Source: Histoplasma ohiense (lineage: Eukaryota; Ascomycota; Eurotiomycetes; Onygenales; Ajellomycetaceae). Taken from it: a stretch of DNA of 64,000 nt. Below the pieces are notes generated by a model. That model made no database searches and was not told where the DNA came from. It saw only the letters and a program-made list of their open reading frames with translations. The first letter of the stretch is position 1, and every line of letters begins with the position of its first letter. Shown in pieces: positions 1 through 11,800 of this stretch. The position numbers and the translations under genes were made by a program. The stretch spans positions 4,836,001 to 4,900,000 of the forward strand of contig JAEVHH010000001.1 of the NCBI GenBank assembly GCA_017607445.1. The letters run 5' to 3'.

Positions 1-872
1 TTACATACATACAGAGAACGCTTGCCGAAGTATGTATGTATGTACATGTACATGTACATGTACATGTTCATACATGACCAAGTAAAATCCGCAACAGGCG
101 GCAGCGCAGCACCAAATAAGAGACGGATCACGGCCTGCTTCAAAAACAATGGCGACCGCCAAACACACAAAGTTTGTGAAATAATCCCAACTCGTTCTAT
201 TAAATGCAAAAATGACATCCTTTTTCCAGTCTACTATAAAAATCCTACGAGAGCAGAATGGGGGTGGGTTTGAAATTGGGGAATAAACTTCTACCACGAT
301 ATACACAACAAGATATGAAGTTAGTTCTGGTGGAAACCAAGCATTCTGGGCATATATCGCACACACGCGTTTGCGATGGGCGATGAGATACCCATTCAAA
401 ACGCGACCGTGCCCTAGCAATCATTACAAATTAACCCGGGAAGAACAACTTAACAATAACAATAGATGAAATGCCCAGGAATCACTCCTTCCCCACGCCT
501 TAAAACGGGATGACGAGATTACGAAACACAGGTGAGTGAGTGAAAGGTACTGTATTGAATGACAAATTCTTTATTTTATTTGTCTGGTAGAAAAAGGCGC
601 ACGTAATGTACAACAAAAGAATCGATAATGTAGTACGCCCTTGACCGAATTCCCAACCGCCACTTGTTTGTGTCACTTTATGTGATCGATGAACACGTTT
701 AATGTGCTAATAAATAAATAAAAACCCGATAAACTAAAAACCCATATGAAAAAGAAAAGCCAGGCCAGTCATTAAGAGACAGAAGTTTCAACACCCAGGT
801 TTAGCAAACAAGAAAAACCATTCGTCATGAAAGGGAAACAAAAATGTAAAAAAGCAAAACAGCGCCAGTCAT
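1..872. other. Non-coding flank downstream of histone H3
   Basis: No gene could be supported here. The first 70 bases hold a TATG/TACATG microsatellite, and the open frames on both strands over it are low-complexity translations of that repeat. The part next to 873 should contain the 3' UTR and poly(A) region of the histone H3 gene; it is A-rich on the plus strand, which is T-rich on the H3 strand. Confidence 0.6.
40..66. repeat. (TACATG)n self-complementary microsatellite
   Basis: About four and a half tandem copies of TACATG, preceded by a few TATG units. The unit is its own reverse complement in register, so the tract can fold on itself. A similar tract occurs at 6114-6140. Confidence 0.85.
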
Positions 873-1517
873 CTAAGACCGTTCGCCACGCAGACGACGA
901 GCGAGTTGAATATCCTTGGACTGGATCGTGACACGCCTAGCATGGATGGCGCACAGGTTGGTATCCTCAAACAGAGAGACGAGGTAAGCCTCGACGGACT
1001 CCTGGAGGGCACCGATGGCGGAAGATTGGAAGCGAAGGTCAGACTTGAAGTCCTGAGCGATCTCACGGACGAGACGCTGGAAGGGGAGTTTGCGGATGAG
1101 GAGCTCGGTAGACTTCTGGTAGCGACGGATCTCACGAAGAGCGACAGTACCTGTTAAGGTTGACGCGTTAGACGAACTGTTTCATGCTGGAAAACGCGTT
1201 GGTATGGGATGTTATTTACCTGGCTTATAGCGGTGGGGCTTCTTGACACCACCAGTAGATGGTGCGGCTTTGCGGGCTGCCTTGGAGGCGAGCTGCTTAC
1301 GAGGGACCTTACCACCGGTCGATTTACCTGTAGAAGATGGTGTTAGTGTTTGATTGTGGATGGATGGATGATATATTATCCATGTGGATGGGTGTCATGG
1401 ACGGGATGAGCCAGAATTGTGGTGGTGGAGTGATGACACGACAACGCGACCGACAGAGACGGTGAGGTCAGAGTGGGATAAAAACAACTTACGGGCAGTT
1501 TGCTTGGTTCTGGCCAT
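873..1517 (-). CDS. Histone H3
   Basis: Core nucleosomal histone H3, 136 aa with the initiator Met, acting in chromatin. Three exons on the minus strand: 1517-1493, 1327-1220 and 1150-873. The first exon has only eight full codons (MARTKQTA) and splits Arg9. The second runs from the KSTGGKVPRK segment to YKP. The third carries the histone fold, from TVALREIRRYQK to RRLRGERS. Both introns open with GTAA and close with CAG. The sequence agrees with the highly conserved fungal H3 along its whole length, including the modifiable N-terminal lysines. It is divergently arranged with histone H4 at 2435, so the two genes can share one cell-cycle-regulated promoter. The longer open frames over this interval on either strand are shadows. 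Confidence 0.97.
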
Positions 1518-2434
1518 TGTGATAGTTTAGTGAGGTTATTTGGAGACGGATATTTGATGGGAGTGTATGGTTGTTGATGAAAAATGCTTGGGTGGTCGAG
1601 ATGACGGAGGTGTGGTAAGGCGGGCTAGGGTGGGAGGTTGTTAAGGAAGAAGGAGGAGAATGGGTGGGGGAAAGGTATTTGTAGTGGCGAGCGGGCCAGG
1701 CGAGTGATCTTTTTAGGTTTTCGCTGGGGCTAACACTTCACCCGTGCAAATTGGATGGGGGAAGGGTTGCACTAGCGCGGGTTTGGATTTTGATCAGAAA
1801 AGAGTGTGGAAAGCAGCGCTTGGTAAGGGCTGATTTGGGCGCTGGTTTTCTGCGGGCGAAAAGGGCACAAAGACTGATCTGATTGTCTTGGCGGCCGGGT
1901 CAAGGTTCGGAGTTTGCGCTAAGCGAGAATCAGCTGGCTCGGCCAATCAGCGTGCAGGATCAGCTGTCTAGATCGCGTTGTGCTCTGCTTCTGATCCCAC
2001 CGCCAGCACTCTCTGATTGCAATTATAATATTTGCATCCTATTTGACGCAGTGAATTGATTCTGAGCCGCCTTCTCCTGAGAACTGATCAATGTTGTGAA
2101 CAATGCTACCCGCAAGATCAGTCACAGTGGCGGGTTTGTCACTGAATCAAATGGGCAAGGACGGATCACGGGCTGGATGAGTCATCGCGCGACGTGATTG
2201 GCTGGATCAGCCCCTAGCGCCGTGATCACGGCCGTCGCTGTCCCCTGCAGCCGCCAACTCTCGCCGCATTCAAATACAGCAGCCCCCGACTTCTCTTCCG
2301 CTTCCCGTTCGATCTCTCCCCCACGCTCTCACGTCAAGAACTTCTTCCCACGCGTATACATCTGCTCTCCCATATACCATCCCCAAGCAACCTCTCCAAC
2401 CTTTTTTATTTAAAACAACCCCACTCTTATCAAC
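1518..2434. promoter_or_regulatory. Shared H3/H4 divergent promoter
   Basis: This is the 917-bp interval between the H3 and H4 start codons. It contains about twelve copies of the pentamer CTGAT or its reverse complement ATCAG, at 1793, 1830, 1874, 1879, 1929, 1946, 1959, 1991, 2013, 2084, 2117 and 2206. Many extend to GATCAG or CTGATC. One lies inside CCAATCAG at 1943-1950, a CCAAT-box match. A second, reversed CCAAT box (ATTGG) is near 2197. A 10-bp palindrome CGTGATCACG is at 2221-2230, and a C/T-rich leader precedes the H4 ATG. Regulatory function is inferred from position and repetition. Confidence 0.7.
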
Positions 2435-2921
2435 ATGACTGGACGTAAGTTAAAATCCTCGTCTAGGGCAGAGACGCGTCTTACCTTCCCAACAGCAAAA
2501 GCAGCTCACTAACATTCACCCATAACAGGTGGCAAAGGAGGCAAGGGTCTCGGAAAGGGTGGAGCCAAGCGCCATCGCAAGATTCTACGAGACAACATCC
2601 AGGGTATCACCAAGCCCGCTATCCGTCGTCTTGCCCGCCGTGGCGGTGTCAAGCGTATCTCCGCCATGATCTACGAAGAGACCCGTGGCGTCCTCAAATC
2701 CTTCCTCGAAGGTGTCATCCGCGATGCTGTCACATATACTGAGCACGCCAAGAGAAAGACCGTCACATCGCTGGATGTTGTCTATGCCCTCAAGAGACAA
2801 GGACGTAAGTTTGATACACCCATCCTCTTTCGTAGCGCTTTGGACCACCGGTTGGTCTCGTTTCGACGCGTCTTTCTGACATCTCCTCCCCACAGGTACT
2901 CTCTACGGTTTCGGTGGTTAA
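2435..2921 (+). CDS. Histone H4
   Basis: Core histone H4, 103 aa, in the nucleosome. Three exons: 2435-2444, 2529-2804 and 2896-2921. The first exon is only 10 nt (Met-Thr-Gly plus the first base of Arg4). The second holds nearly the whole protein, from the GKGGKGLGKGGAKRHRK tail through the histone fold to KRQG. The last encodes RTLYGFGG and the stop. Both introns have GTAAGT donors and ACAG acceptors, and both split an Arg codon after its first base. Every residue fits the nearly invariant family. It is divergent from H3. Frames reading past 2921 or starting inside exon 2 ignore the splicing. Confidence 0.97.
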
Positions 2922-3902
2922 ACTTGCATAAAAATACACATCTTCATATACCTCTTCCTTTAACGATCCGCCTTCCCTTATCTACGATATTGGCTTTCGT
3001 GGTGTTACGTTTTTTTTTTATTGCGGTTATTCATGGGTTTATTCGTCGGGTTTCTAATTATTTTATTTTTTTCATGCCCTGTCATCTCTTTCTTGTTTTA
3101 TCTGGGCGGGCTGGTGGTCGATGGAGTCATGCTGCTTGTATCATACAGACCAAGTGTTTTCCCTCCATCATTTGAAATCTCCGTTTCCTCGCCGTCCATC
3201 GACGTTATACTGCTGGCGATGCTTGGGAACAGGAATTACAATGAAATTGCGGCTCTAAGCTGCTTCTCACGAATATATGCTTCTTCATCTTGTAGTCTTC
3301 ATAGCGAGAGTATGTTACGTTTCAACCGTACAATACACGCGTATATAGCAGTGGTGGTTTCCCCTCCCCTTTTACTTACAGTCCTGCCCTCCAGCGTAAT
3401 TCATTGACTCCCCTCTCCAGGGGGGAGGATGTCAGTAATTTCAGCTTATTATTCTTCTGTGGCGTACACCACCCCCTATTGTCAAGGATGGCGTACTCTA
3501 CCACACTAGTAATTATTTCGTATAAGAAGAGCTGCGAAGCTTAGAAGCTTCGAACAGCTTAAGCAACCTTTGAATCACACACCGTATGTAATCCGGGATC
3601 CTAGGCATGGATGAAATGAAATGCCCCATATATTACGGGCTTGGTAATAATTTCGATGCATTGCGTGGCGAGATGCAAGGAGCGCATAATTAATCAAATC
3701 ACCCAACCCGATTTTTTGCTGGAAGCCGGACGTAAAGCCCTCTCACAGTCTGACTATATCGATCCTGTTGGATTATTAATATTATTGCGCTGTTCTATGG
3801 GACTCGTTTACGATGGCAGGCAAAATTCTGTGTATGTTGTGGTGGTTACTGTTGTGGATTTCCTGTGGTTGAAGATATGGTGATCTTATGTATGTTCTGC
3901 AA

Positions 3903-3926
3903 ATATATATATATATATATATATAT
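3903..3926. repeat. (AT)n dinucleotide repeat
   Basis: Twelve uninterrupted AT units in a non-coding stretch. Confidence 0.9.
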
Positions 3927-6113
3927 TTTACCTACTATACTGTACATCGATCTAGACGCTATAAAATGCCTTCGAGGTAACTTAAAATATACACAGACAA
4001 TACCCGATATACAGAAGAAAAAAATCCAAAATTGTTGTTTTTGACGAACATGGTTTCATTTCTTTCCCCTTTGTTACTTTTTATTTTCTCCTCTCCCCCT
4101 TTGAATATCTACGTACTCCGCATCGTCGATTCAAGCACCTGTCCATCTACAAACCAGTGACGTCAACGACCTATGTTTAGAAAACGATAACCCAAGGAAC
4201 CGAACAACTGCAAATTGTATTCGAGCCTTGTCTTTCTCTCTCTCTTCTATATACTACGTATGTAATCAATAGCTGGTCCAAGAGCCAAAAAGTGAAAAAT
4301 TACAAGCTTTCCATGCCGCTCATCAACTAACTTAACTTATAAAAAGCCATGTCATGTTGGACAATCCAAAACACGAACATCGTCCCGGATTAGAATTCTT
4401 ACACACAAAAGGGACGAAGGCGAAATCATTCGAGTTGCAGGATGGGACCGTAGAGCCAGAGCGAATGGTCGGGCAAGCATACAAATTTTATTGGCTTGAA
4501 CTCTGTTGACTGTCGACCTACTGTTGAAGAAGACTGTTTGTTCTCTGGCCATTGCAGCCAGATCATGAATCAGGAGTCGTTATCGTAATGGAAACCTCCA
4601 ATGATCAATTCTCCGCGGCGTGATGTGAGTGATAGTTCTCTTTTGAAGTGATAAGAGCCGGCAAAGGCAGATAGATACCTGGAGACCACAAAAGAAAGAA
4701 AAGGGAGGGCAGACAAACCAACTGAAGGAATATAATAATAACCCGAAAAAAACTTTCTGATTTCAAAATTCTGCTAAGGTGACTCGAACTGTGTTAAGAG
4801 GCCAACGTAAGTCAGCCACAGTGGTTGAGATAGTGCATGCGAGTTCTAGAGAGTCAGTGTAATTACGAAGGATTTGGTGGCACATTCGTCTTGTTCCTGT
4901 GAGGAAAAAGGAGCTGATTTGTTGCAGGCCTCTGTCGCCCGTGCTCCTACTGTGCGCATCTGGTGATGGGGGTCTGTTCAATGTCCAAAGAAGATATGAC
5001 GACCCTTGTATGTATATATGACATGAAAAGGCTAGCCATGCGTGCTTTGCATCCACATAATGAATATTCAGAATGAACAAGAATGGACGTTGGAGCTTTT
5101 TGTCTTGGCAGGCCGCTTTTGTTTGTTTATCAATTCCGCGCCATCACCGACACGCTTAACCCAAGGTTGAATCCGAGTACCTCCTCCTGCAAGAGTGGCC
5201 AACCCCTGACAAGAAGCAACCTCGCTAACAATTATCCCGTGAGTTCATACGAGTTGAGGTGGGGCAACTGCAAAAACAACGGCAGAGAATGTCAAGCGGT
5301 GGGGAATTGAATACTCTGTTGAAAGAAAATGCTGATGTGATGATGGATTCCACGCGAGTGTGCCATCCGCGCGAATGGAACCCGAGATCAACCAATATGG
5401 CTGATATGTGTGTCATACATAACCGGACAGGACATACTTCTATTTCATGAGCGGCTTCTGAATCGCAGAGCAGACACATACATATATAAGCAACTGAGTA
5501 TATTATTTATCTACCAAACCAAGAAACTTCAAACTCGGGGGGAACATTGATAAAAGATTTGTGAAAATAAAGCGGTGTGCCTAGTAAACAAACAAACTAG
5601 TTACTAGAACTCGCGTCCAAAGATCAATCAAGAAAACTCCTCAACAGAAGGCATCATATCATCAAAACCCATCCTTTTCCATTCAATACACGCGATCCAT
5701 ATTATCCTCAATTCTACCATTCCAAGCATCGCCCGATTGGACGTTCAAGGCCTGCTTTACGAATGGGAATCCAATCAATTTTTTTTCAAGCCAACAAAAC
5801 TGTCCTCCAGAGGCTGTGCCAGAGCTAAAGCCAGATCTTATGAAAGCAGAGTTTGTTGTGTTTTGAAGGCCGTGGAAGTAGGATATCGTGGAGGAATTTC
5901 GGGGGAGGAAAGGTCAGAGAATAGTAGTGGATGGGAGTTTTAAGAAACAGAATTGAATTGTGCGGAATAGGAAACTATATGCTTTGAAAGGATCCAATTC
6001 CGATGGATGGGATAACGACTTGTATGTATGTACTAGGGTTGTCCCGGGTGCTTTGGCCTTTATTATTATAACTCGTCATCTTTCACATCCATAGGTACTA
6101 CATACAGTACTCT

Positions 6114-6140
6114 GTACGTACATGTACATGTACACGTACA
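6114..6140. repeat. GTACATGTAC-type palindromic repeat
   Basis: Tandem and slightly degenerate copies of GTAC/TACATG, largely self-complementary, similar to the tract at 40-66. Confidence 0.75.
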
Positions 6141-7863
6141 ATCAATCTACCTCTCCAGTAAGCTCTCTCTTGGACGCGTTTTGCTATGAAGAGACAGAGA
6201 ATTAAAATTATGGAATACTCGGTTAAGTATGGCAAATGACATGCGGGATTACTCAACCGTTGTTTATGGCAGATACTTCTCCCACGCTGCGCCGGGGATT
6301 CGTCGAGGTAATAGAACAATATACGGAACACAGATCTGTATTATGGAAGAAATCTCTTCTCATTCAAGAATAAACCTCAGACCCGGTTATTCATCCTTGA
6401 AGCAACGGCTCCAATATTATATTGAGCATCCCGAAACAAAGAGAAACAACAGCACTGCCATGGAATAAAAAATCTTCCAACTCCCCCCGCATCTTCAACA
6501 ATTCCAGCACAGGCAGCAACATGTTTGGACCAACAGGGAAGGGAAGGGCAAAAAGGGAACTGAGGGCAGTTTTCCAGGTTCTTCTTCTTGTTCACCAATA
6601 AAGTCAACATTTAGCAATCCACTGCCAACGGCTCCTGCCCATCCTCCGTCCAAGGTAAGTGATATGAATGTTTACACAGGCTACCATGGTGGGGAGGGCT
6701 GGGAGCCTAAAAAAAGTGGAAACCGGTCCTGGCTCATGTTGGAGAAGAACTTATCTGGCAGCTCTTACTGCTGACTTGCCGTTCACTGGCCATGACTGCC
6801 CAGTGTGCACAACCCAATCTTCAAGCAGCTGCTGTTGTTGGGAGTGTTCCACCCACAGCGGGTTGAGTTCTGAGACTTGCATCGGGAGGTTCGTGCTTAA
6901 TGATAAATATAGACTTGAAGGAACATGGCGTGACCGGCACACGAAATCGATGCATAGCTTACCCTGGTGCGTTGAGCTAAGGGTTTCATTCAGGCCTCGT
7001 CCAGGGACCCCCTTGTTCCTTATTCCTTGTTCCTGACGAACTTTTCCGTTACAGTCTTACAGATCTGTGGAGTTGAGATAACAAGCCAACTTTTCTGGTT
7101 TCCCTGCTTGTTGTTGTTGTTGTTATCCCATGGACGCCCTGTCCTTGATATGCAGCATTGCTTTCCAGATTTTATTGGGGTGTCGGATGTTTTCTTTTTT
7201 GGGGCTTTTTTTTTTGGTTTTGTTTTCTCCTGTCCTTTGTGTGCCCCTGCTTGGCCAATCTTAATATGGGTCTGGTCCGATTGATCATGGTATGTTGAAC
7301 CATTGTTGATCTTTCACTGGCTGGAGGATCGCTGTTATTGAGCAACCCAAATCGGCTGGAAGCACGAAGCGCGACCGAAATGGGAGGACGGGAAAGAAGA
7401 TAGAACAATAAGAATAAAACTCTAGGCCTTCTTTCTCTCGAGGAAAGCCCAGGCCCCTTTTCTTTTCTTTTTTTTCTTTTCTTTTTTTTTTTTTTTTAAT
7501 ATGCACGGTGATCCAAGTTTCTTGCTTGATTGAATCTCGACCGATAAGAACTGGGTGCAGCAAAGTACAGAAACTTGCATTTATTGTTTACATCCCGGCC
7601 ACATGCTCCCCACACTGCCTCCTCTGCAAATGCTCAAGCTCCTCCATATTATAACAAAAGATCACAGATCCTTCATTTTCTTATCTCAAGTCAACTCACC
7701 CCACTCCGGCATTCTAAGAAACGCCAGGGGAACTTACCTAGTGCTTACTGCACCTGCACTTGCACCCATATACGTGCTGTCCTTGCATGCTCAGCATTTC
7801 CTCTCGGAATAAATATAGAACATTCAGTAGCAAGGAAAAGTGAAAGCAAACGAAAAGGAATCC

Positions 7864-8805
7864 ATGGAGGCGTTGTACGGAGACGAATTTGCTTTTAGAT
7901 CTCATACTGCCCAAGAACAATCATGTCTGCCACCAGACGTTCACCCCAACATGATTCTAACACAGTCAACACCCCATTGGGGCAGTCAGCCTCAGCAACA
8001 ACCGCAGCAGCAAGAAGGGTTGTTCCCTACATATTCATCCAATAGCCACCATGATCAACATCAGGAGCAATATCAGCTGGGTAATCAGCTCTGCTGCTTC
8101 CAAACTTTTCAATTAGAGCAGCAACAGCAACAGCAACAACAACAATTCCCATACCAATCCTACCCATACCAATACCAGCATCACCAACCTCCCAATCGCC
8201 TCAAGTCCAATCGCCAAGGCGATCCTAGGGCCCGTCTGGCCCTACCTCGCCTCGACACTTCATCTCCCGCTGTCCGACCCCGCACCCAACCCATCAAGCG
8301 GCCGAGATACTATGCTAACTTCCAGATGAACACTCCTGTTACCACCTCCGTCTCCTCCACCACGTCCACTCCACTCTCTCCAAGCGCTACATCTCAAGTT
8401 ATTTCCAAGGGCCCTCAACGCCGAGCGTCCTTCTCATTATTCCCAGACGCGGACAGCGCGAGCTCAGGATCCTCGAATCCCAGACGGCCTGCGTCATCAT
8501 CAGCAGCAACGGCACTAATATCCGCACCATGCCCAAGTTCATCACCGGGCTTTGTGTTTCCCAACCCGATGAAGAATCAAATCGATAACGTCCCATGTTC
8601 CACTAAGGCTATGAAATCCCGAACGCTCTTTGGGGGTGTCGTATCTATCGTATCCTCGTCGCGCAAGGAGCGCAGACTGGTCAAAAAGCAGAAGTCAATA
8701 CCCAATCTCCCGGATGCCAGTCCTGTGGTCCACCCTAAGAAAGAGTTGAAGCGCCCTCGGTCGCTGTTTGGATTATTGTGGAAGTTGGTGGGGAGGGAAA
8801 AATAA
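7864..8805 (+). CDS. Gln-rich protein of unknown function
   Basis: A single-exon frame of 313 aa that I do not recognise. The first ATG is at 7864; the frame opens slightly upstream only through a GTG. The N-terminal third is rich in Gln, His, Pro and Tyr: a short QPQQQPQQQ run, a nine-Gln run and a Tyr/Gln/His segment. The centre is Ser/Thr/Pro-rich and looks disordered. The last 60 residues differ, being strongly basic (RKERRLVKK, HPKKELKRP) and ending in a Leu/Phe/Trp-containing tail, SLFGLLWKLVGREK, that could form an amphipathic helix. No catalytic motif, zinc finger or membrane segment is visible. Codon-like composition and a frame longer than its neighbours support coding. It stands alone, with no supported gene for 5 kb upstream or 15 kb downstream. 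A disordered regulatory or scaffold protein is possible but unproven. Confidence 0.6.
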   Translation: MEALYGDEFAFRSHTAQEQSCLPPDVHPNMILTQSTPHWGSQPQQQPQQQEGLFPTYSSNSHHDQHQEQYQLGNQLCCFQTFQLEQQQQQQQQQFPYQSYPYQYQHHQPPNRLKSNRQGDPRARLALPRLDTSSPAVRPRTQPIKRPRYYANFQMNTPVTTSVSSTTSTPLSPSATSQVISKGPQRRASFSLFPDADSASSGSSNPRRPASSSAATALISAPCPSSSPGFVFPNPMKNQIDNVPCSTKAMKSRTLFGGVVSIVSSSRKERRLVKKQKSIPNLPDASPVVHPKKELKRPRSLFGLLWKLVGREK

Positions 8806-11800
8806 TGGATATCCCGCTGTTTGATTTTGATCAAATTGGTGCGTTGAGGGATTCGACGCGCTCCGGTGTTTGGGTTAGTGGTGGTGCTTTTCTTTTCGAT
8901 TCTGGAGACGAAGATCATCAACAGCAGGGCCGTAATGGAAATTACGCATTTTGTTTCCTGTTTCCATTTTTTCTTCTCGATTTCGAACCTTCCCTTAGCG
9001 TCCGGATATCAGTTGTGTTGGAGTTAGCTGGTCATGGTCACTTTCCCTTCTCAGATTCCATTTCTTTCTTTCTTTCTTTCTTTTGCGGATTGACTTCCCT
9101 TCTTTCCCAGCTGTTTGGCACTTGGAATCTTCGAGATTTAGCACAAGAGGCGATGCACTTGATTCATTTTCAATATTAACGGCAAATGAAATATATCAAA
9201 TGAATGATGATATAGACAAGTCAGTACCATTTTCAGATGAAGTTCTGAATTTCACTATTGAGGACTCGAAGTCAGTCAGTTCGACAGCGTCTCTGATATA
9301 AATATTTACGCACTTCTGTTACTTGCACAAAGGTTGTATGAGCTATACACTTCATGTGCGAAGTTCATTGACATATATAACGTGGCCACGGAATAGAGTT
9401 ATTACATCTTGTGTGATCAGCATTTCTAGCCGGGGATCGCTTTGCTCTTCTTATAACCACGTAAATACGGCGTGCTGTCCCGGATTGACCGGTGTTGTAT
9501 ATAACAAAACCGCCGCTCTTCGACCTGAGACATCTGGTTGAAGCCGTGGAATCCGAAGGAATCTTCTCGCTCGTTCAATAGAATATCTGAATTGTGCTGC
9601 AATGCCGCCGGGCCAGGGTCCTCATTGCTAAAATGTCCCAGTTTGTCTAGTCGTGGCAGTATCCATCACCCGGACAAGGAATTAGGTTAGACGCGCCGAA
9701 TGCCCTTGGAGTCAGCGTACGTCTGTGGAGGCGGCGATCGGAGATCTGGAGTCCGTGAACCGAAAATTCCGAACCCCGTAGCTTGTCTTCTTGGGCAAGC
9801 AAAGCCCAAGGCGTCGAGCAGCTCTGCAGGAGTTTTGTGTGGCACAATTTCTCAATCAGCGAACGACGGCGAATGGAATAAAACAGAAACACATCAGATA
9901 AATTCGGAGTCTTCGTCCGTTCTCGAAGTCCGAAGTAGAAGCGACCTCTCTCGTAAATCCCGGCGAAACATCATCCAATGGTTGAATCCGGGGACAGAAT
10001 TGTCTGCCATAATTCTTAAAAAATATTTCTTGTTTGCTCTGGAATCAAGTTCTAACACCATTTTGTTTTTCTTTTTGTCCTGTTAATCTCAAACCGACGA
10101 TTGACCAGGAAAAAGAGAGGGATTCAGTGAAATACGATGTGGAAGTCATCGTAAATCAAATATCATCTTCGGACAATCCAAGCATGTCATGCGTTTCGTA
10201 TGGCACATAAGCGCGGGCCGAGGCTGACGCCTATCTCATGACTGCACAAACGGATTTAAAAAGGAGTTTTCAGTCCGTTGCTTTCATGGCCGTAGACCCA
10301 AGAGCATAGCGGCAAAGCGCTGAGTGCATATCCAGTTTCCGGTATCCATTACCATCTGACGTATCACGGTTATGGAAATAGAGGACCGGAAGTGGTTTAT
10401 AAATCCCACCGGATATAAAGTTGCGATGGATTTCATCGATTTAATAGCTCCGGATTGTTGGAACCCGTTGGGCACTCCGCTGGACTTAATATGCTTCAAT
10501 AGAGAGTTAGCTGCTTAACTCCGGGATAAGTTTTTTTTTTTTCGGAGACGAATATAAGGATTCAGTTGCACGACCGATTTTAACAATGATATCGATATTA
10601 TTCTTTGCTTTGCCGTGATGGTGATTCGAGAGTCAGAGCAAAAGCCTCATATGTTCGCGTATTTGACGCGTCGAGGCTGAACTGATGTCTTTCCAGTGAG
10701 ATCTGATGAAGGATGATGAGACACATGAGGTTGAGTAGCGGTGTTCATTGTCCCGTCCAACAGAGAGAGTATTTTGATATCGCTAGCAGGTCTTCATTTG
10801 CGACGTAGTCTTACTGGAAAGAAAGATGTTGTTGGGCTGAATCTGGTGGTGGATGAGAACTTTTGAGTGGACACACTGAATCGCCAAGACACAGACAGAG
10901 GACGATATTCTGGAATCCATCTCATAGATGTAAGGACGCGATCAACTCCCGTTGCTTTGGGATGCACCACCTGTCTTATTTCAATGATTTTGCTTGAGGA
11001 TCAACTATTGCCGCCAATCACCAACAAACAACATCTGGAACTTTCTCAGGCTGGAGTCGCTGAAACCCTCCAGGTTCAATTGCCCCAGGAGTTGAAAAGA
11101 TAGTTTCTAGGAGGATCTATGCAGCATATATCAGTTGAAGGGAGCCAGGATCTAACATAAGCCTGAGCAGTCAGTTGCTCGTATTCCAGGCCAAAGGTTC
11201 TCAACACGTCTCAAGGGTTGAATTTAAAAGCCAGCAGAGTACCAGTCAACTAACCTGGTGGTTGCAGGGGATTTTTTTCCATGCAGGGCTAGAAATCCAT
11301 ACTTATCCCACACATTTTGATGTCAGAAGAAGTAGTGTCGGAGATAATATCTCATAACTATATCAAGAATCTTGTAACATCTCACTATTTGAAACCTGAG
11401 CACTGACCCGCTGAATCTCAGCACTGTCCCTCTCATATGATTGAGCATTCTCTTCCCCATAGATACCGCCTAGTGATCGTGTAATTATCAGAGTGATAAT
11501 AGTCAATTCAATTATCTGTCGATATTCAGTATTTGGGTCAATGTTCGGACATTATTCAGTTCATCTGTTGAATGATACATACATATGCCATAGTAAAATT
11601 TAGCAGACGACAGATAAGTTCTTTCTGCAATGGCGGGCAAAAGATCGACTAAGTTGAAAATAGGGAAGTATATTTTACATGGCAAGTCCATCACCCTTGC
11701 CCCTCACTCCTTCGCACATAGGTATCCAAGATCATCCACGTAGTGAAGTTCAACTACTGGCCATTTTATGACTCCTTTCCTGATGGCGGGCAAAGAAAGT

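Larger units (their letters stand above)
2922..7863. other. Gene-poor interval between H4 and the Gln-rich gene
   Basis: No coding gene could be supported in these 4.9 kb. All open frames are under about 130 codons, lack recognisable motifs, and overlap equally long frames on the other strand. The first few hundred bases are presumably the H4 3' UTR. Features seen are an (AT)n tract at about 3903-3926, one TGACGTCA site at 4158-4165, a (TACATG)-type tract at 6114-6140, and T-rich/CTTTT tracts near 7440-7500. Pyrimidine-rich sequence before 7864 may be the leader of the next gene. Confidence 0.5.

Noticed and set aside
869..1135. Ser/Arg-rich frame over the H3 gene
   Set aside because: Shifted reading of H3 exon 3.
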